Below, in pieces: positions 44,216 to 53,153 of a stretch of 64,000 nucleotides of DNA. The stretch covers positions 17,323-81,322 of the forward strand of contig JBBQJV010000009.1 in NCBI GenBank assembly GCA_038326205.1, given 5' to 3'. This DNA comes from UBA7672 sp038326205 (GTDB lineage Bacteria > Pseudomonadota > Alphaproteobacteria > Caulobacterales > Hyphomonadaceae). Numbering within the stretch: the stretch's first letter is position 1; every line of letters starts with the position of its first letter. A model generated the notes under the pieces. That model worked only from the letters and a program-made list of their open reading frames with translations, had not been told where the DNA came from and did not search any database. The position numbers and the translations under genes were made by a program.

Positions 44216-44932
44216 ATGAAATCGCTTCTCGCCGGCGCGAGCGTCGCGCTTCTCGCCCTCGCTGCCTGCTCTCCGGCAGCAGCGCCTGCCGCCGTAACCG
44301 TGACTGAAGCGCCCCCGGCGCCGACGCCGATCTCCATCGCCGCCCCAGCCGGCGAGTACGTCTCCGATCCGACCCATGCGAGCGTGAACTTCCAAGTCCA
44401 GCACCTTGGCCTGTCGTTCTACAGTCTGAAATTTAAGACTTTCGACGCCGTCGTGACCTTCGACCCGGCCAACATCGCCGCCTCGAAAGTCTCCGCCACC
44501 ATCAAGCCGTCTGACCTGGTCGTCGGCTACCCGCAGGACTACGTGAAGAACCATCCCGGCACGAAGTTCAAGACCTGGGAAGACGACATCGCCAACTCGA
44601 CCAACTTCCTCGACGGCGGCAATTTCCCGACCATCACCTTCACCTCAACTTCGGTTGAGCCCTCGGGCGAGCGCTTGGCCAAGGTCACCGGCGACCTGAC
44701 CCTGAAAGGCGTCACCAAGCCGGTCACGCTTGACGTCACCTTCTCGGGCGAGACCGCCTCGCACTACTTCGCCAAGGTTCCCGCCATCGGCTTCTCGGCC
44801 ACCGGCACGTTCAAGCGTTCGGATTTCGGCCTCGACTACCTCGCCCCGGCGGTCGTTGCAGAAGACGTGCAATTCGAGATCGAAGGGGACTTCATCCAGA
44901 AAGCAGCGCCGGCCACGACCCCGGCCCCGTAG
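44216..44932 (+). CDS. YceI-family lipoprotein
   Basis: The 238-residue protein has a lipoprotein signal (LLALAACSPA), an alanine/proline linker and a YceI lipocalin-like domain starting near residue 45 with YVSDPTHASVNFQVQHLGLS. The domain continues TGDLTLKGVTKPVTLDVTF and GFSATGTFKRSDFGLDY, all conserved YceI segments. Family members bind polyisoprenoid lipids in a barrel. Exported anchoring suggests a role in handling isoprenoids at the envelope. A terminator follows 20 bp after the stop. Confidence 0.93.
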   Translation: MKSLLAGASVALLALAACSPAAAPAAVTVTEAPPAPTPISIAAPAGEYVSDPTHASVNFQVQHLGLSFYSLKFKTFDAVVTFDPANIAASKVSATIKPSDLVVGYPQDYVKNHPGTKFKTWEDDIANSTNFLDGGNFPTITFTSTSVEPSGERLAKVTGDLTLKGVTKPVTLDVTFSGETASHYFAKVPAIGFSATGTFKRSDFGLDYLAPAVVAEDVQFEIEGDFIQKAAPATTPAP

Positions 44933-44952
44933 TTCCAACTCGTTCCGCACAT

Positions 44953-44989
44953 GAAAGGGGCGTGGACTCTTGAGGTACGCGCCCTTTTT
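44953..44989 (+). terminator. Terminator after yceI-like gene
   Basis: Stem AAAGGGGCGTG / ACGCGCCCTTT (with one bulge) around a loop of about 10 nt is followed by a T-run (CCCTTTTTG). It is 20 bp after the stop codon. Confidence 0.8.
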
Positions 44990-45036
44990 GTCGTTTATGG
45001 GTGAATCGCCCGCGACCGGCAGGGAGGCGCAATAAC

Positions 45037-45441
45037 GTGACCGCCTACCCATACGAGGCCGAGACCAATGGCATCTGCATCCGCGTCCGGCCTGTTTTCA
45101 TCGACGAACAGAGCTCGCCCAAAGACGACCGCTTCCTCTGGGCCTACCATGTCGAGATCGAGAACCGCGCCGGCCGCACGCTGCAGCTGATGACCCGCCA
45201 CTGGCGCATCACCGACGGGGACGGGCGCGTCCAGCTGGTCGATGGTCCCGGCGTCATCGGCAAGCAGCCGGTCCTGCGGCCCGGCGCCCGCTTCGAATAC
45301 ACCTCCGGCTGCCCCCTCACGACCCCGTCCGGGCTCATGCAGGGCGCTTATCAGTTTGAGGACGAAGCAGGCGCCAGCGTCGAGGCGACCATCCCGCTTT
45401 TCGCCCTCGACAGCCCCTATGATGACCGCCGTCCCAACTAG
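45037..45441 (+). CDS. apaG: ApaG domain protein
   Basis: The 134-residue protein is a single ApaG immunoglobulin-like domain: FIDEQSSPKDDRFLWAYHVE, LMTRHWRITDGDGRVQLVDG, GVIGKQPVLRPGARFEYTSG and MQGAYQFEDEAG are conserved. The GTG at 45037 has GGGAGG about 9 nt upstream, better than the GTG at 45001. ApaG has been linked to magnesium/cobalt resistance and diadenosine tetraphosphate metabolism, but its action is not settled. Confidence 0.93.
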   Translation: MTAYPYEAETNGICIRVRPVFIDEQSSPKDDRFLWAYHVEIENRAGRTLQLMTRHWRITDGDGRVQLVDGPGVIGKQPVLRPGARFEYTSGCPLTTPSGLMQGAYQFEDEAGASVEATIPLFALDSPYDDRRPN

Positions 45442-45768
45442 GAACGATCAGTTTCGGACGTGGCGAGTCCCGTCTTTGCCAAGCTTTTGCGATGTAACGC
45501 AGCCAGTAACGGTAAATAACTGACTGAGTGCGCACGCTTTTCCTATCAGGGACAGAAACCGGCTGCCCAACGATCGGTATGGAGACGGCCACCTGAAGGG
45601 GAAAGACCTCACCTTGATCCGCGCGTCTGCGATTCGTACTGCCGCCCGCCGCCGCTTGCTCGCGCAATGGCGAGGGTCAGAGGCGTTCTTGTCCCACAAG
45701 TGAGGCACCGCATCCATGGCACTGCACCCTCGCTTCTCCTCCCGTAGGGTTGGGTCCATGCAAACTGT
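45442..45768. other. Region between apaG and a strong terminator
   Basis: These 327 bp hold no credible protein gene. A short frame from TTG 45613 (IRASAIRTAARRRLLAQWRG, then stop after SEAFLSHK) lacks support. The stretch ends in a very strong plus-strand terminator, so a transcript must pass through here: either the apaG message with a long 3' end or a separate small RNA. Confidence 0.4.
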
Positions 45769-45805
45769 CGCCGCGGACAGATCCTGTCCGCGGCGGCTTC
45801 TTTTT
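45769..45805 (+). terminator. Strong intrinsic terminator
   Basis: A perfect 12-bp stem (CGCCGCGGACAG / CTGTCCGCGGCG, 45769-45780 and 45784-45795) with a 3-nt loop is followed by GCTTCTTTTTGG. It lies 328 bp after apaG and 40 bp before the 3' end of convergent hslO. The T-run is on the plus strand. Confidence 0.85.
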
Positions 45806-45844
45806 GGGGCCTGGAACTAGGTCTGGCGACTAGATCGCGTCGCC

Positions 45845-46777
45845 TCAGATCGCATCCAGTGGGAAGCGATAGAGCCGGCCACAGAACTGGCAATCCGCCG
45901 TGATCGCGCCATCGGCTTCGGCCAGCTCCACGATCTCGTCACGCGGCATCTGGCGCAGCGTGGTCAACAGCTTCTCGTCCGAGCACGTGCATTTGTCGAC
46001 CAGCCCGCGCGGCGCTTCCAGCCTCACGCCGTTCTCGTGGAACAGACGGAACAGCAACTTCCCCGACGACACATCCGGATCGACCAGTTCGATATCCGCG
46101 ATAGTGTCGAACAGGTGCCGCGCATTGTCCCACGCTTCATCCGTGTCGCCACGCGCCTCATCGCCCGCGACCTGCTGGATCAGCGCGCCGCCCGAGCGCC
46201 AGCGTTTCGTGCCGCCGGGTTCGGAAATCTCCGCCACCGCCAACTTAACGCGCGTCGGCACCTGCTCGGACTGCGAAAACCAGACTTGTGCGCAATCGGA
46301 AAGCGTGGCGCCTTCAATCGGCACCATCGATTGCCACGGAGCCTGATCGGGATCATTGGGTTGCAACAGCAACGCCAGCACGCCCTTGGCAAGCACCTGC
46401 GGAATATGCGGCCGCTGGCCCTTGTTGATGCGCTCCAGATTTTCCCACTTGGCCTTGTCGATACGCAGATAGCCGCGCACGCCGCCATCCGACCGCGCTT
46501 CGGCGACCATCAGCGACACCGGGCCTTCGCCCTGCGCCTGCACCATCACGCGGCCATCGAATTTCAGAGACGCCGACACCAGTACGGCCAGCGTCACCGC
46601 CTCGCCAAGCAGATAGGCTGCCCAGCGCGGATAATCGTGGCGCTTCAAGATCGGGTCGAGCACGCCATCGCCGAGGCGCGCAATGCGGCCGCGGACCGAG
46701 GTGTCCTCGATCTGGAACGAAGCGACGAAATCATCGCCCGCCCCAAGAGGGTCATTAATGATGGGGGTATCGGTCAT
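45845..46777 (-). CDS. hslO: Redox-regulated chaperone Hsp33
   Basis: The 310-residue protein has an N-terminal Hsp33 core (FVASFQIEDTSVRGRIARLG, then YPRWAAYLLGEAVTLAVL) and the C-terminal zinc site CTC...CQFC. Four cysteines hold zinc when reduced and form disulfides under oxidation, activating the holdase. The start at 46777 fits the family; an ATG at 46804 would add nine residues and cannot be excluded because neither has a strong ribosome-binding site. It is divergent from the membrane protein at 46910. Confidence 0.94.
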   Translation of the reverse strand: MTDTPIINDPLGAGDDFVASFQIEDTSVRGRIARLGDGVLDPILKRHDYPRWAAYLLGEAVTLAVLVSASLKFDGRVMVQAQGEGPVSLMVAEARSDGGVRGYLRIDKAKWENLERINKGQRPHIPQVLAKGVLALLLQPNDPDQAPWQSMVPIEGATLSDCAQVWFSQSEQVPTRVKLAVAEISEPGGTKRWRSGGALIQQVAGDEARGDTDEAWDNARHLFDTIADIELVDPDVSSGKLLFRLFHENGVRLEAPRGLVDKCTCSDEKLLTTLRQMPRDEIVELAEADGAITADCQFCGRLYRFPLDAI

Positions 46778-46909
46778 TTCGGGGGAGCTAGCATGTAAGG
46801 ACATGGCCGCCAAATGGGCGTGGCGCCTCGGATTTTCAAGCGGCAGCGCGGCATGGCTTGCGACCAATCCATCACCCGCTGATCTCAGGATCGGAACCAG
46901 TGGGGACCG

Positions 46910-47812
46910 ATGAAATTGCCTGTGTTAAAAGCAGTCGCGATGACTTTCGCCTTCTCGATCGAGAACTGGCACAACCTTATTCGCGTCGGCTGGGCGCCCT
47001 TTGTCCTGCTAACCGCCGTGGGTTTCGCGTTTCAGACTTACCGCGGCTCAGGCCTCGCCGAACTCGTGGCGCGGTGGGCTGCGTTGACCGAGGCAGACGT
47101 GCAAACGTTTAATACAGAGATATTCTGCGAGATTCAGGCGGTGAACCTAATTGTCGGGCTCCTCCCGCTCGTGATGTTCCCTGGTCTGTTTCGCTTTGTC
47201 ATGCGCGGACAGAAGCCATCCCTCACATTCAATATTCGATGGGGCGTCGACGAATGGCGCCTGCTCGGCACTTTTGTGATCCTGTTCCTGACTTGGATGC
47301 TCGTCGTCTTTTGTGCGGCCCTCGTGCTCGCGATTCCCACAGCGTTGCTCGCCTCGGGCGGCTTCTCCATTCTGGTGGCGCCCGTCGCCGTCGTCGGCGG
47401 CCTGTGGTTCCTGACGCGGACTTTTCTCATTGGACCCGCTACGATCTCAGAGGAACAGATAGGGCTCGGTCCTGGATGGCGGGCATCGGGCGGCCAAAGC
47501 CGGCCGTTGCCAGCCTACATCCTATTGTGGTTAGCCATGGGCGCGACGGTTCAGGTTTTGGTCACGTTGATCGTGACGTCCGATGTCGCGAAGATCATGG
47601 TCGAAATGTTCACGTGGCCGCCGCGCTCCGAAATTACACAGGAAACAGCCATGCGGATTCAGGAAGCCATCGCTGCGAACACTCCGTTTGGAATGTTCCG
47701 CGTCTTGCTGCTCACCATTCTTGGCATCGCCTGGCGCCTGATCGATGAAGACCGGCCGCAGCCGGCAACCAGGATACCCGAGGGATCGGCGCGCGACATT
47801 ATGGCGTTCTGA
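46910..47812 (+). CDS. Integral membrane protein of unknown function
   Basis: The 300-residue protein has about six membrane segments: near residues 25-45, 75-95, 117-145, 150-170, 205-230 and 262-278. It has the polar loops GLFRFVMRGQKPSLTFNIRW and DEWRLLGTF. I do not recognise the family; multi-pass proteins of this outline are common next to unrelated genes in Caulobacterales. Its 3' end is convergent with the serine hydrolase, 6 bp apart. Confidence 0.65.
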   Translation: MKLPVLKAVAMTFAFSIENWHNLIRVGWAPFVLLTAVGFAFQTYRGSGLAELVARWAALTEADVQTFNTEIFCEIQAVNLIVGLLPLVMFPGLFRFVMRGQKPSLTFNIRWGVDEWRLLGTFVILFLTWMLVVFCAALVLAIPTALLASGGFSILVAPVAVVGGLWFLTRTFLIGPATISEEQIGLGPGWRASGGQSRPLPAYILLWLAMGATVQVLVTLIVTSDVAKIMVEMFTWPPRSEITQETAMRIQEAIAANTPFGMFRVLLLTILGIAWRLIDEDRPQPATRIPEGSARDIMAF

Positions 47813-47818
47813 TCTTCG

Positions 47819-49366
47819 CTACTTCTCCTGCTCCGGCGGCGGCACAAAGCCGAAGCGCAGCGTCTGGATCTGCGGCTCATGGGTCGGGGCCAAAACGACG
47901 TTACCGTTCATCTCGCCCCTTTCACAGGTCCACGCGAAATAGCCCGCCATCAGGCCTGTCGCGCCCACCTCCACCGGCGTCTCCGGCTTGCATTCCCCTG
48001 CCTGCTCCTTGAGCAGGGCAAACTCCTTCGCCCAGTTCTCAGAAGAGCGATCCATAAGGAAGTTCATCGCCAGCTGTGAACGCCCCGGCTCGATTGAACC
48101 AGCGGCATACATTGCGCCCACGATTTTGTACGCCGCGCTTAGCGCCACGCTGACCGGCCACTTCCGATCTTTCAGGACGCCGGCCTTGTGAAGCTGCAGC
48201 GCGGCCTCGCGATTGGTGCGTCCCGGCCCGGCATAGGTCCGGTTGGCGAACGCAAAAAGACCGATCCCCTGTTCAGGCAACAGCAACACATTGGATCCAT
48301 ATCCCGGATAGCCGCCGCTGTGGTTAAGCGTGACCCCGAGATCGCAATCCTGCGCCGCGTTCATGCCCATCCCGTAGGCCGTCGCGAACGCGCATGTCTG
48401 CCCCTGCTCCAGACCGTCCCGCCGACCGATGCTGAGAAAGTTCAGCCCCTGCGCCAGCTCGCGCACGCTTGACCGCTTCACCGGCCCCGTCTCCGCGCCA
48501 TCGCGCGCCGGCCACGCATCCAGCAGGAACGACATCCATTTGACATAGTCGTTCGCGCTGGTCACGACCCCTCCCATCGCGCCAAACACGCCATGCGGCA
48601 TGGTCGGCTCCAGCGACCACGCGTCGTTCTCCCAACTATAACCGAGCGCCAGCCGCGCCCGTGGAACATCGCGCACTTCGTAGGTGGTGGACGTCATGCC
48701 CAGCGGTTTCATGAACTCCGTCATGATGAACCGGTTGTACGGCTCGCCTGACACGTTGGTGACGATCCGGCCCAGCAGCGCATAGCCGAAGTTCGAATAC
48801 TCCATCTTCGTCTGCGGCGCGCGTTCGAACGGCACGCCATCGCGCAGCATTCTCGTGAAGGCCTCCTCGCTCAGCGGCTGCTGCCGGTCGCCCCACGGAT
48901 CATCCGTCACGAAACCGCCGACATGACTCAACAAGTCGCGAATACGGATACGCGGCGAGTCCGTCGTCGGATACGTCCATGCCTTCAGCTCGGGCACATA
49001 CGTCTCGGCAAGTTCATCAAGACTCAGCTTCCCCTCATCCCGCAGTTTCAGGATCGCCAGCGCCGTGAACGCCTTGCTCATCGAGGCGATGCGGAACAGC
49101 GTCTCTGCGCCTACCGGCGTATTGGTCTCGATGTCCTGCACGCCTGAGGCGCCGAAATGCACGAGCCGCCCGTCCTTGACGACGCCCCACACAATCCCCG
49201 GCAGGTGCGCCGATTTCTGGAAGGTCAGGAATCCCGCATCGATCGCAGGAAGCGCCTTCTCCATTTCGGCCGAAACAGGCGGCGCGGGCTGCGGGCTGAC
49301 CTGTGCGCAGGCTGGCGTAGCTAATCCAAGCGTCAGCGCTAGGGCGATTGAGCGAAACTGACGCAC
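47819..49366 (-). CDS. Secreted serine hydrolase (beta-lactamase/class C type)
   Basis: The 515-residue protein has a signal peptide (ALALTLGLATPACAQ) and a class C beta-lactamase-like domain. The catalytic S-x-x-K is in RIASMSKAFTALAIL, the Y-x-N-type motif is YSNFGYALLGRIV, and the HSGGYPGYGSN segment provides the third motif. A C-terminal domain of about 130 residues follows. The GTG at 49366 with GGAG 7 nt upstream is the best start. Members of this family include esterases, peptidases and beta-lactamases, so the substrate is open. A second, shorter hydrolase of the family lies at 54124. Confidence 0.85.
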   Translation of the reverse strand: MRQFRSIALALTLGLATPACAQVSPQPAPPVSAEMEKALPAIDAGFLTFQKSAHLPGIVWGVVKDGRLVHFGASGVQDIETNTPVGAETLFRIASMSKAFTALAILKLRDEGKLSLDELAETYVPELKAWTYPTTDSPRIRIRDLLSHVGGFVTDDPWGDRQQPLSEEAFTRMLRDGVPFERAPQTKMEYSNFGYALLGRIVTNVSGEPYNRFIMTEFMKPLGMTSTTYEVRDVPRARLALGYSWENDAWSLEPTMPHGVFGAMGGVVTSANDYVKWMSFLLDAWPARDGAETGPVKRSSVRELAQGLNFLSIGRRDGLEQGQTCAFATAYGMGMNAAQDCDLGVTLNHSGGYPGYGSNVLLLPEQGIGLFAFANRTYAGPGRTNREAALQLHKAGVLKDRKWPVSVALSAAYKIVGAMYAAGSIEPGRSQLAMNFLMDRSSENWAKEFALLKEQAGECKPETPVEVGATGLMAGYFAWTCERGEMNGNVVLAPTHEPQIQTLRFGFVPPPEQEK

Positions 49367-49563
49367 GCATTTCTCCGTCTTGTCGCGCGAATAGTGCTGT
49401 CCGCATCTCGCCAATGCAACCACCCCGCGAGTCCCGTCACACGCGAAGTTTGGACGGACCGATAAATTCTCGGAAGTTCGAGTGAGACGAACGCCTCTTT
49501 GCCGCGTAAAACATTGGAATTGTCCGGGGCAACCCGGCCAGCATAGAGAAGGACCGCCTCGCG

Positions 49564-50313
49564 ATGAGCGAAAGCACCAGAACGCCGGCGCCCAAAACCG
49601 GGACCAGAATCGCTACAACCGCCGGAACAGCCTCCGAGCTGCCCGTCTCGGCCCGGATCCGCGCGCGCCTTCAAAAGGCAAAACGCCGCTTCCACGCCAA
49701 CGACAATATCTCCGCCTTCCTCGAAGCCGGCGAACTCGAAGCCCTGCAGGCCGAGGTCGAAGAGAAAATGAAGGGCGTGCTCGACAGTCTGGTGATCGAC
49801 ACCGTTAGTGACCACAACACGCGCGAGACCGCAAAGCGCGTCGCGAAGATGTACCTCACCGAAGTCTTCCAGGGGCGCTACACAGCCGTGCCGCCCGTGA
49901 CGGAATTCCCCAATGCGTCCTCGCTCAACGAGTTGATGATCGTCGGCCCGATCACCGTACGCAGCGCCTGCAGCCACCATTTCTGCCCGATCATGGGGCG
50001 GCTCTGGATTGGCCTGATGCCGAACGAGCACTCAAACCTGATCGGCCTGTCGAAATACTCGCGCCTCGCCGAATGGATCATGTCTCGCCCGCAGATTCAG
50101 GAAGAAGCTATCACACAGATGGCCGAGTTGCTGATCGACAAGGTCCGCCCGGATGGCCTCGCCGTCGTGATGGAAGCCGACCATTTCTGCATGCACTGGC
50201 GCGGCGTGCGCGACAACGAGACCAAGATGATTAACTCGGTAATGCGTGGCTCCTTCCTCAAGGACCACACGCTGCGCCGGGAATTCCTTTCTCTCCTGAA
50301 CCTCAAAGGCTGA
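49564..50313 (+). CDS. folE: GTP cyclohydrolase I, divergent type
   Basis: The 249-residue protein has the T-fold of FolE. Zinc ligands are in SACSHHFCPIMG and in the later HFCMHWRGV, and the substrate region LIGLSKYSRLAEW is conserved. The usual CEHHLLPF is replaced by CSHHFCPI, placing it in a divergent branch. FolE makes dihydroneopterin triphosphate from GTP for folate or other pterins. A BLUF gene follows after 5 nt, so they are one operon. Whether this is the folate enzyme or an accessory copy cannot be told here. Confidence 0.88.
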   Translation: MSESTRTPAPKTGTRIATTAGTASELPVSARIRARLQKAKRRFHANDNISAFLEAGELEALQAEVEEKMKGVLDSLVIDTVSDHNTRETAKRVAKMYLTEVFQGRYTAVPPVTEFPNASSLNELMIVGPITVRSACSHHFCPIMGRLWIGLMPNEHSNLIGLSKYSRLAEWIMSRPQIQEEAITQMAELLIDKVRPDGLAVVMEADHFCMHWRGVRDNETKMINSVMRGSFLKDHTLRREFLSLLNLKG

Positions 50314-50318
50314 TCGCC

Positions 50319-50747
50319 ATGCTTGTCCGCTGCCTTTACGCTAGCCGCGCCGCCGCCGGGACTGGCGTCGCCATCCTCGATGAGATCCTCGCCCAGTCGC
50401 GCCGCAACAATCCGGCCAAGGGGATCACCGGCATGCTCTGCGTCTCGAATGATGTGTTCATCCAGTTGCTCGAAGGCGGACGCGATGAAGTTTGCGATCT
50501 CTACAACGCCATCGTCCGCGATCCGCGCCACGAACAGGTGCGCCTGCTGGCCTATGACGAAATCAGCCAGCGCCAGTTCGGCAACTGGACCATGGGTCGC
50601 GTCGACCTCGCCCGCGTGAACCCGAGCGTCCTGCTGAAATACTTCAAGCGCGCCGAACTCGACCCCTTCAGCGCCTCAGGCTCCGCCACCCTCTCCTTGC
50701 TCGGCGAACTCGTCGCATCAGCGTCAATCGTGGGACGAGGGGAGTAA
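50319..50747 (+). CDS. BLUF-domain blue-light sensor
   Basis: The 142-residue protein is a BLUF domain (about residues 1-95) plus a short helical C-terminal tail. Photochemical residues are present: Y7 (CLYASR), N31 (RRNNPAKG), Q49 (FIQLLEGG) and W90/M92 (GNWTMG). BLUF binds FAD and changes hydrogen bonding in blue light. There is no effector domain, so it must act through a partner. It starts 5 nt after folE. Confidence 0.93.
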   Translation: MLVRCLYASRAAAGTGVAILDEILAQSRRNNPAKGITGMLCVSNDVFIQLLEGGRDEVCDLYNAIVRDPRHEQVRLLAYDEISQRQFGNWTMGRVDLARVNPSVLLKYFKRAELDPFSASGSATLSLLGELVASASIVGRGE

Positions 50748-50757
50748 GCGACTGGCG

Positions 50758-51015
50758 TTACGTCTTCGATTTGAACCAGTGTTCGTGTGTGGCCTTGAGA
50801 AGGTCTGGATCATTGATCGGCAGGCTAGAGGCGTCATCGACAAACGAATCGATTGTGCACTCAGGACAGAACGCCATTCCATCGGGCATGAAGCATGTAA
50901 TACTGCGCGCAGCATAACCTGCGCAGCAGCGTTCGCAGACGCAGATCTGGCTAGCCACGATTTGCTGGCGGTTTGCGGTCATCGTCTTTATGAGACTTTC
51001 GATCTGGCCGTGCAA
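50758..51015 (-). CDS. Small cysteine-rich (zinc-ribbon-like) protein
   Basis: The 85-residue protein has CVCERCCAGYAARSITCF and then CPECTIDSFVDD: two CxxC pairs suited to bind one zinc. The DGMAFCPECTIDS segment recalls small cytoplasmic proteins of unknown function in which CPHC-GIDS is conserved. The best start is TTG at 51015, or ATG 11 codons on. It begins 15 nt after the argF stop and is probably in the arginine operon. Function unknown. Confidence 0.65.
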   Translation of the reverse strand: MHGQIESLIKTMTANRQQIVASQICVCERCCAGYAARSITCFMPDGMAFCPECTIDSFVDDASSLPINDPDLLKATHEHWFKSKT

Positions 51016-51030
51016 AATCCGCTCACGTGC

Positions 51031-51951
51031 CTATCCCTTGAAACACCACTCCAAGATTGCCTTCTGCGCGTGCAGGCGGTTCTCGGCTTCATCGAACACC
51101 AGCGACTGCGGCCCGTCGATGACGTCCACATCGACTTCCTCGCCGCGGTGCGCCGGCAGGCAATGCAGGAATTTTGCGCCACCATTTGCGAGTCGCATCA
51201 ATTCACCGTCCACCTTATACGCGCCAAGGTCCGCCAATCGCTTGTCCGCATCCTTGTCGCCCATCGAGACGAACGTGTCGGCTACCACGACATCTGCGCC
51301 AGCTACCGCCTGCTTCGGATCGCGATAGAGATCGATGCGGCCCCGCTCGGATCGTGCCCGCTCCACATCGTTCATGTCGGCGTCGTAGCCAGCCGGTGTT
51401 GCAATCGCGAGCGAGTAGCCAAACTTCGACGCGCCATGGATGAACGTGTTGGCCATGTTATTGCCATCGCCCACCCACGCAATGCGCGCGCCTTTCAGTG
51501 TGACGCCTGCTTCTTCCAGCGTCTGCAGATCCGCGATGATCTGGCAGGGGTGAGACTTGTCGGTCAGCCCGTTGATCACCGGTACCGAGGCCGCCTCGGC
51601 AAACGCCAGCACGTCCTCATGACGATTGGCGCGCATCATCACCGCATCGACATAGCGCGAGAGAACCCGCGCCGTATCCTCGATGCTCTCGCCCCGGCTG
51701 ATCTGCGAGTCCGTCGATGTCAGGATCAGCGACGTGCCACCCAACTGGCGTATCGCCATGTCGAAACTGACGCGCGTCCGCGTCGAGTTCTTCTCGAAGA
51801 TCATAGCCAGCGTATGACCCGCCAATGGCGCATCGCGATCGATCGTCCCTTTCGGCAGGTCCTTGCGCGCCGCCTTTCGCAACTTGGCGTTGTTCAGGAT
51901 GGCCCTCAGCTCCGCAGGCGGGAGCGGCCACAGGTCAAGAAAGTGGTTCAT
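51031..51951 (-). CDS. argF: Ornithine carbamoyltransferase
   Basis: The 306-residue enzyme has the carbamoyl-phosphate loop STRTRVSFDMA, the ornithine-binding HCLPAHRGEEVDVD and the DKSHPCQIIADLQTL segment, all standard. It makes citrulline from ornithine and carbamoyl phosphate in arginine synthesis. It starts 11 bp after argD on the same strand. No regulatory palindrome was seen in the short gap. Confidence 0.97.
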   Translation of the reverse strand: MNHFLDLWPLPPAELRAILNNAKLRKAARKDLPKGTIDRDAPLAGHTLAMIFEKNSTRTRVSFDMAIRQLGGTSLILTSTDSQISRGESIEDTARVLSRYVDAVMMRANRHEDVLAFAEAASVPVINGLTDKSHPCQIIADLQTLEEAGVTLKGARIAWVGDGNNMANTFIHGASKFGYSLAIATPAGYDADMNDVERARSERGRIDLYRDPKQAVAGADVVVADTFVSMGDKDADKRLADLGAYKVDGELMRLANGGAKFLHCLPAHRGEEVDVDVIDGPQSLVFDEAENRLHAQKAILEWCFKG

Positions 51952-51962
51952 GATCTCGACCC

Positions 51963-53153
51963 TTACGACCCGGCGGCCGTCATCATGCTGGCGAACTGCT
52001 GGTCGATGATGTCGATCGCTTGGCGGACATCCGCTTCGCTGACGATGAGCGGCGGTACGAGACGCAGCGTGTTGTTGCCCGCCGTGCCGACCAGCAAACC
52101 GCGATCGCTCAGCTTGCTGCGCAGCGACAGCGGATCGTCCCGCATGCGCAGCCCGCGCATGAGGCCCGCGCCCGTGACTTCGAGCACCAGTTCCGGATAG
52201 CGGCCCCTCAGGCTCTCCATCCCCTGCTGCATCGTTCCCGCCACACGCCGCACGCCTTCAAGAAAGCCTTCGCCCGTTACAATGTCCAGAACCGCATTGC
52301 CCACAGCCATCGCCAGCGGCCCGCCGCCGAACGTTGTTCCGTGTACGCCCTTGGCCATGCCGGATGCAGCTTCCGCCGACGCGAGGATCATCCCCATCGG
52401 GAAGCCGCCGCCAATGCCTTTGGCCGCCGCGAGCAGGTCAGGCTCGGCGCCGTCATACCATTGGTGATGGAACAGCTTGCCGGTGCGTCCCGCGCCACAC
52501 TGGATCTCATCATAAATCAGCAGGACGCCATTCTCGTCGCACAGCTTGCGTAGCCCCTGCAGGCACTGCCCGGGCACTTCGCGAACGCCGCCTTCGCCCT
52601 GCACGGGTTCGATCAGCACGGCGGCAAGATCCGGCTCCTTGATTGCCCGTTTCAGCGCCTCGTGATCGCCGAATGGAATGGAGCGGAAGCCCTGAATGCG
52701 CGGGCCGAAGCCCTCGCGATACTTCTCCTGAGCGCCCGCGCTGATGCCGCCCAGCGTACGCCCGTGGAACGAGCCTTCGAACGACAGCACGCCGATGCGC
52801 TCCGGCTTGCCCTTTGACCATTGATAACGTCGCGCAATCTTGATGCAGCCCTCGACCGACTCGGCGCCCGAGTTGGTGAAGAATGCATAATCCGCAAACG
52901 TCAGGTCGACATAGCGCTGCGCCAGTCGCTCCTGTCCCGGCACGCGGAACATATTCGACGTGTGCCACAGCTTGCTGGCCTGATCGTTCAGCGCCTTCAC
53001 CAGAACCGGATGGCAATGGCCCAGCGCGTTCACCGCGATACCCGCGATGAAGTCGAGGTAAGCCTTGCCCTTGTCGTCATACATGCGCACGCCCTCGCCT
53101 CGCTCGAAGACGACCGGGCTCGGGCCGTAGACGGGAAGCACTGCGTTCGACAT
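51963..53153 (-). CDS. argD: Acetylornithine aminotransferase
   Basis: The 396-residue PLP enzyme has the class III aminotransferase pattern: YLDFIAGIAVNALGH, FTNSGAESVEGCIK, LLIYDEIQCGAGRTGKLF and the cofactor lysine in LAAAKGIGGGFPMG. It makes N-acetylornithine and can also serve in lysine synthesis. argF follows after 11 bp. In many relatives hslO follows argF; here hslO lies 5 kb away. Confidence 0.96.
   Translation of the reverse strand: MSNAVLPVYGPSPVVFERGEGVRMYDDKGKAYLDFIAGIAVNALGHCHPVLVKALNDQASKLWHTSNMFRVPGQERLAQRYVDLTFADYAFFTNSGAESVEGCIKIARRYQWSKGKPERIGVLSFEGSFHGRTLGGISAGAQEKYREGFGPRIQGFRSIPFGDHEALKRAIKEPDLAAVLIEPVQGEGGVREVPGQCLQGLRKLCDENGVLLIYDEIQCGAGRTGKLFHHQWYDGAEPDLLAAAKGIGGGFPMGMILASAEAASGMAKGVHGTTFGGGPLAMAVGNAVLDIVTGEGFLEGVRRVAGTMQQGMESLRGRYPELVLEVTGAGLMRGLRMRDDPLSLRSKLSDRGLLVGTAGNNTLRLVPPLIVSEADVRQAIDIIDQQFASMMTAAGS

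Noticed and set aside
45448..45893. Minus-strand frames in the hslO-apaG gap
   Set aside because: Arginine-rich, no ribosome-binding site, and they run through a perfect terminator hairpin.
50779..52200. Plus-strand frame of 473 codons opposite argF
   Set aside because: Antisense of argF and the cysteine-rich gene; no family features.
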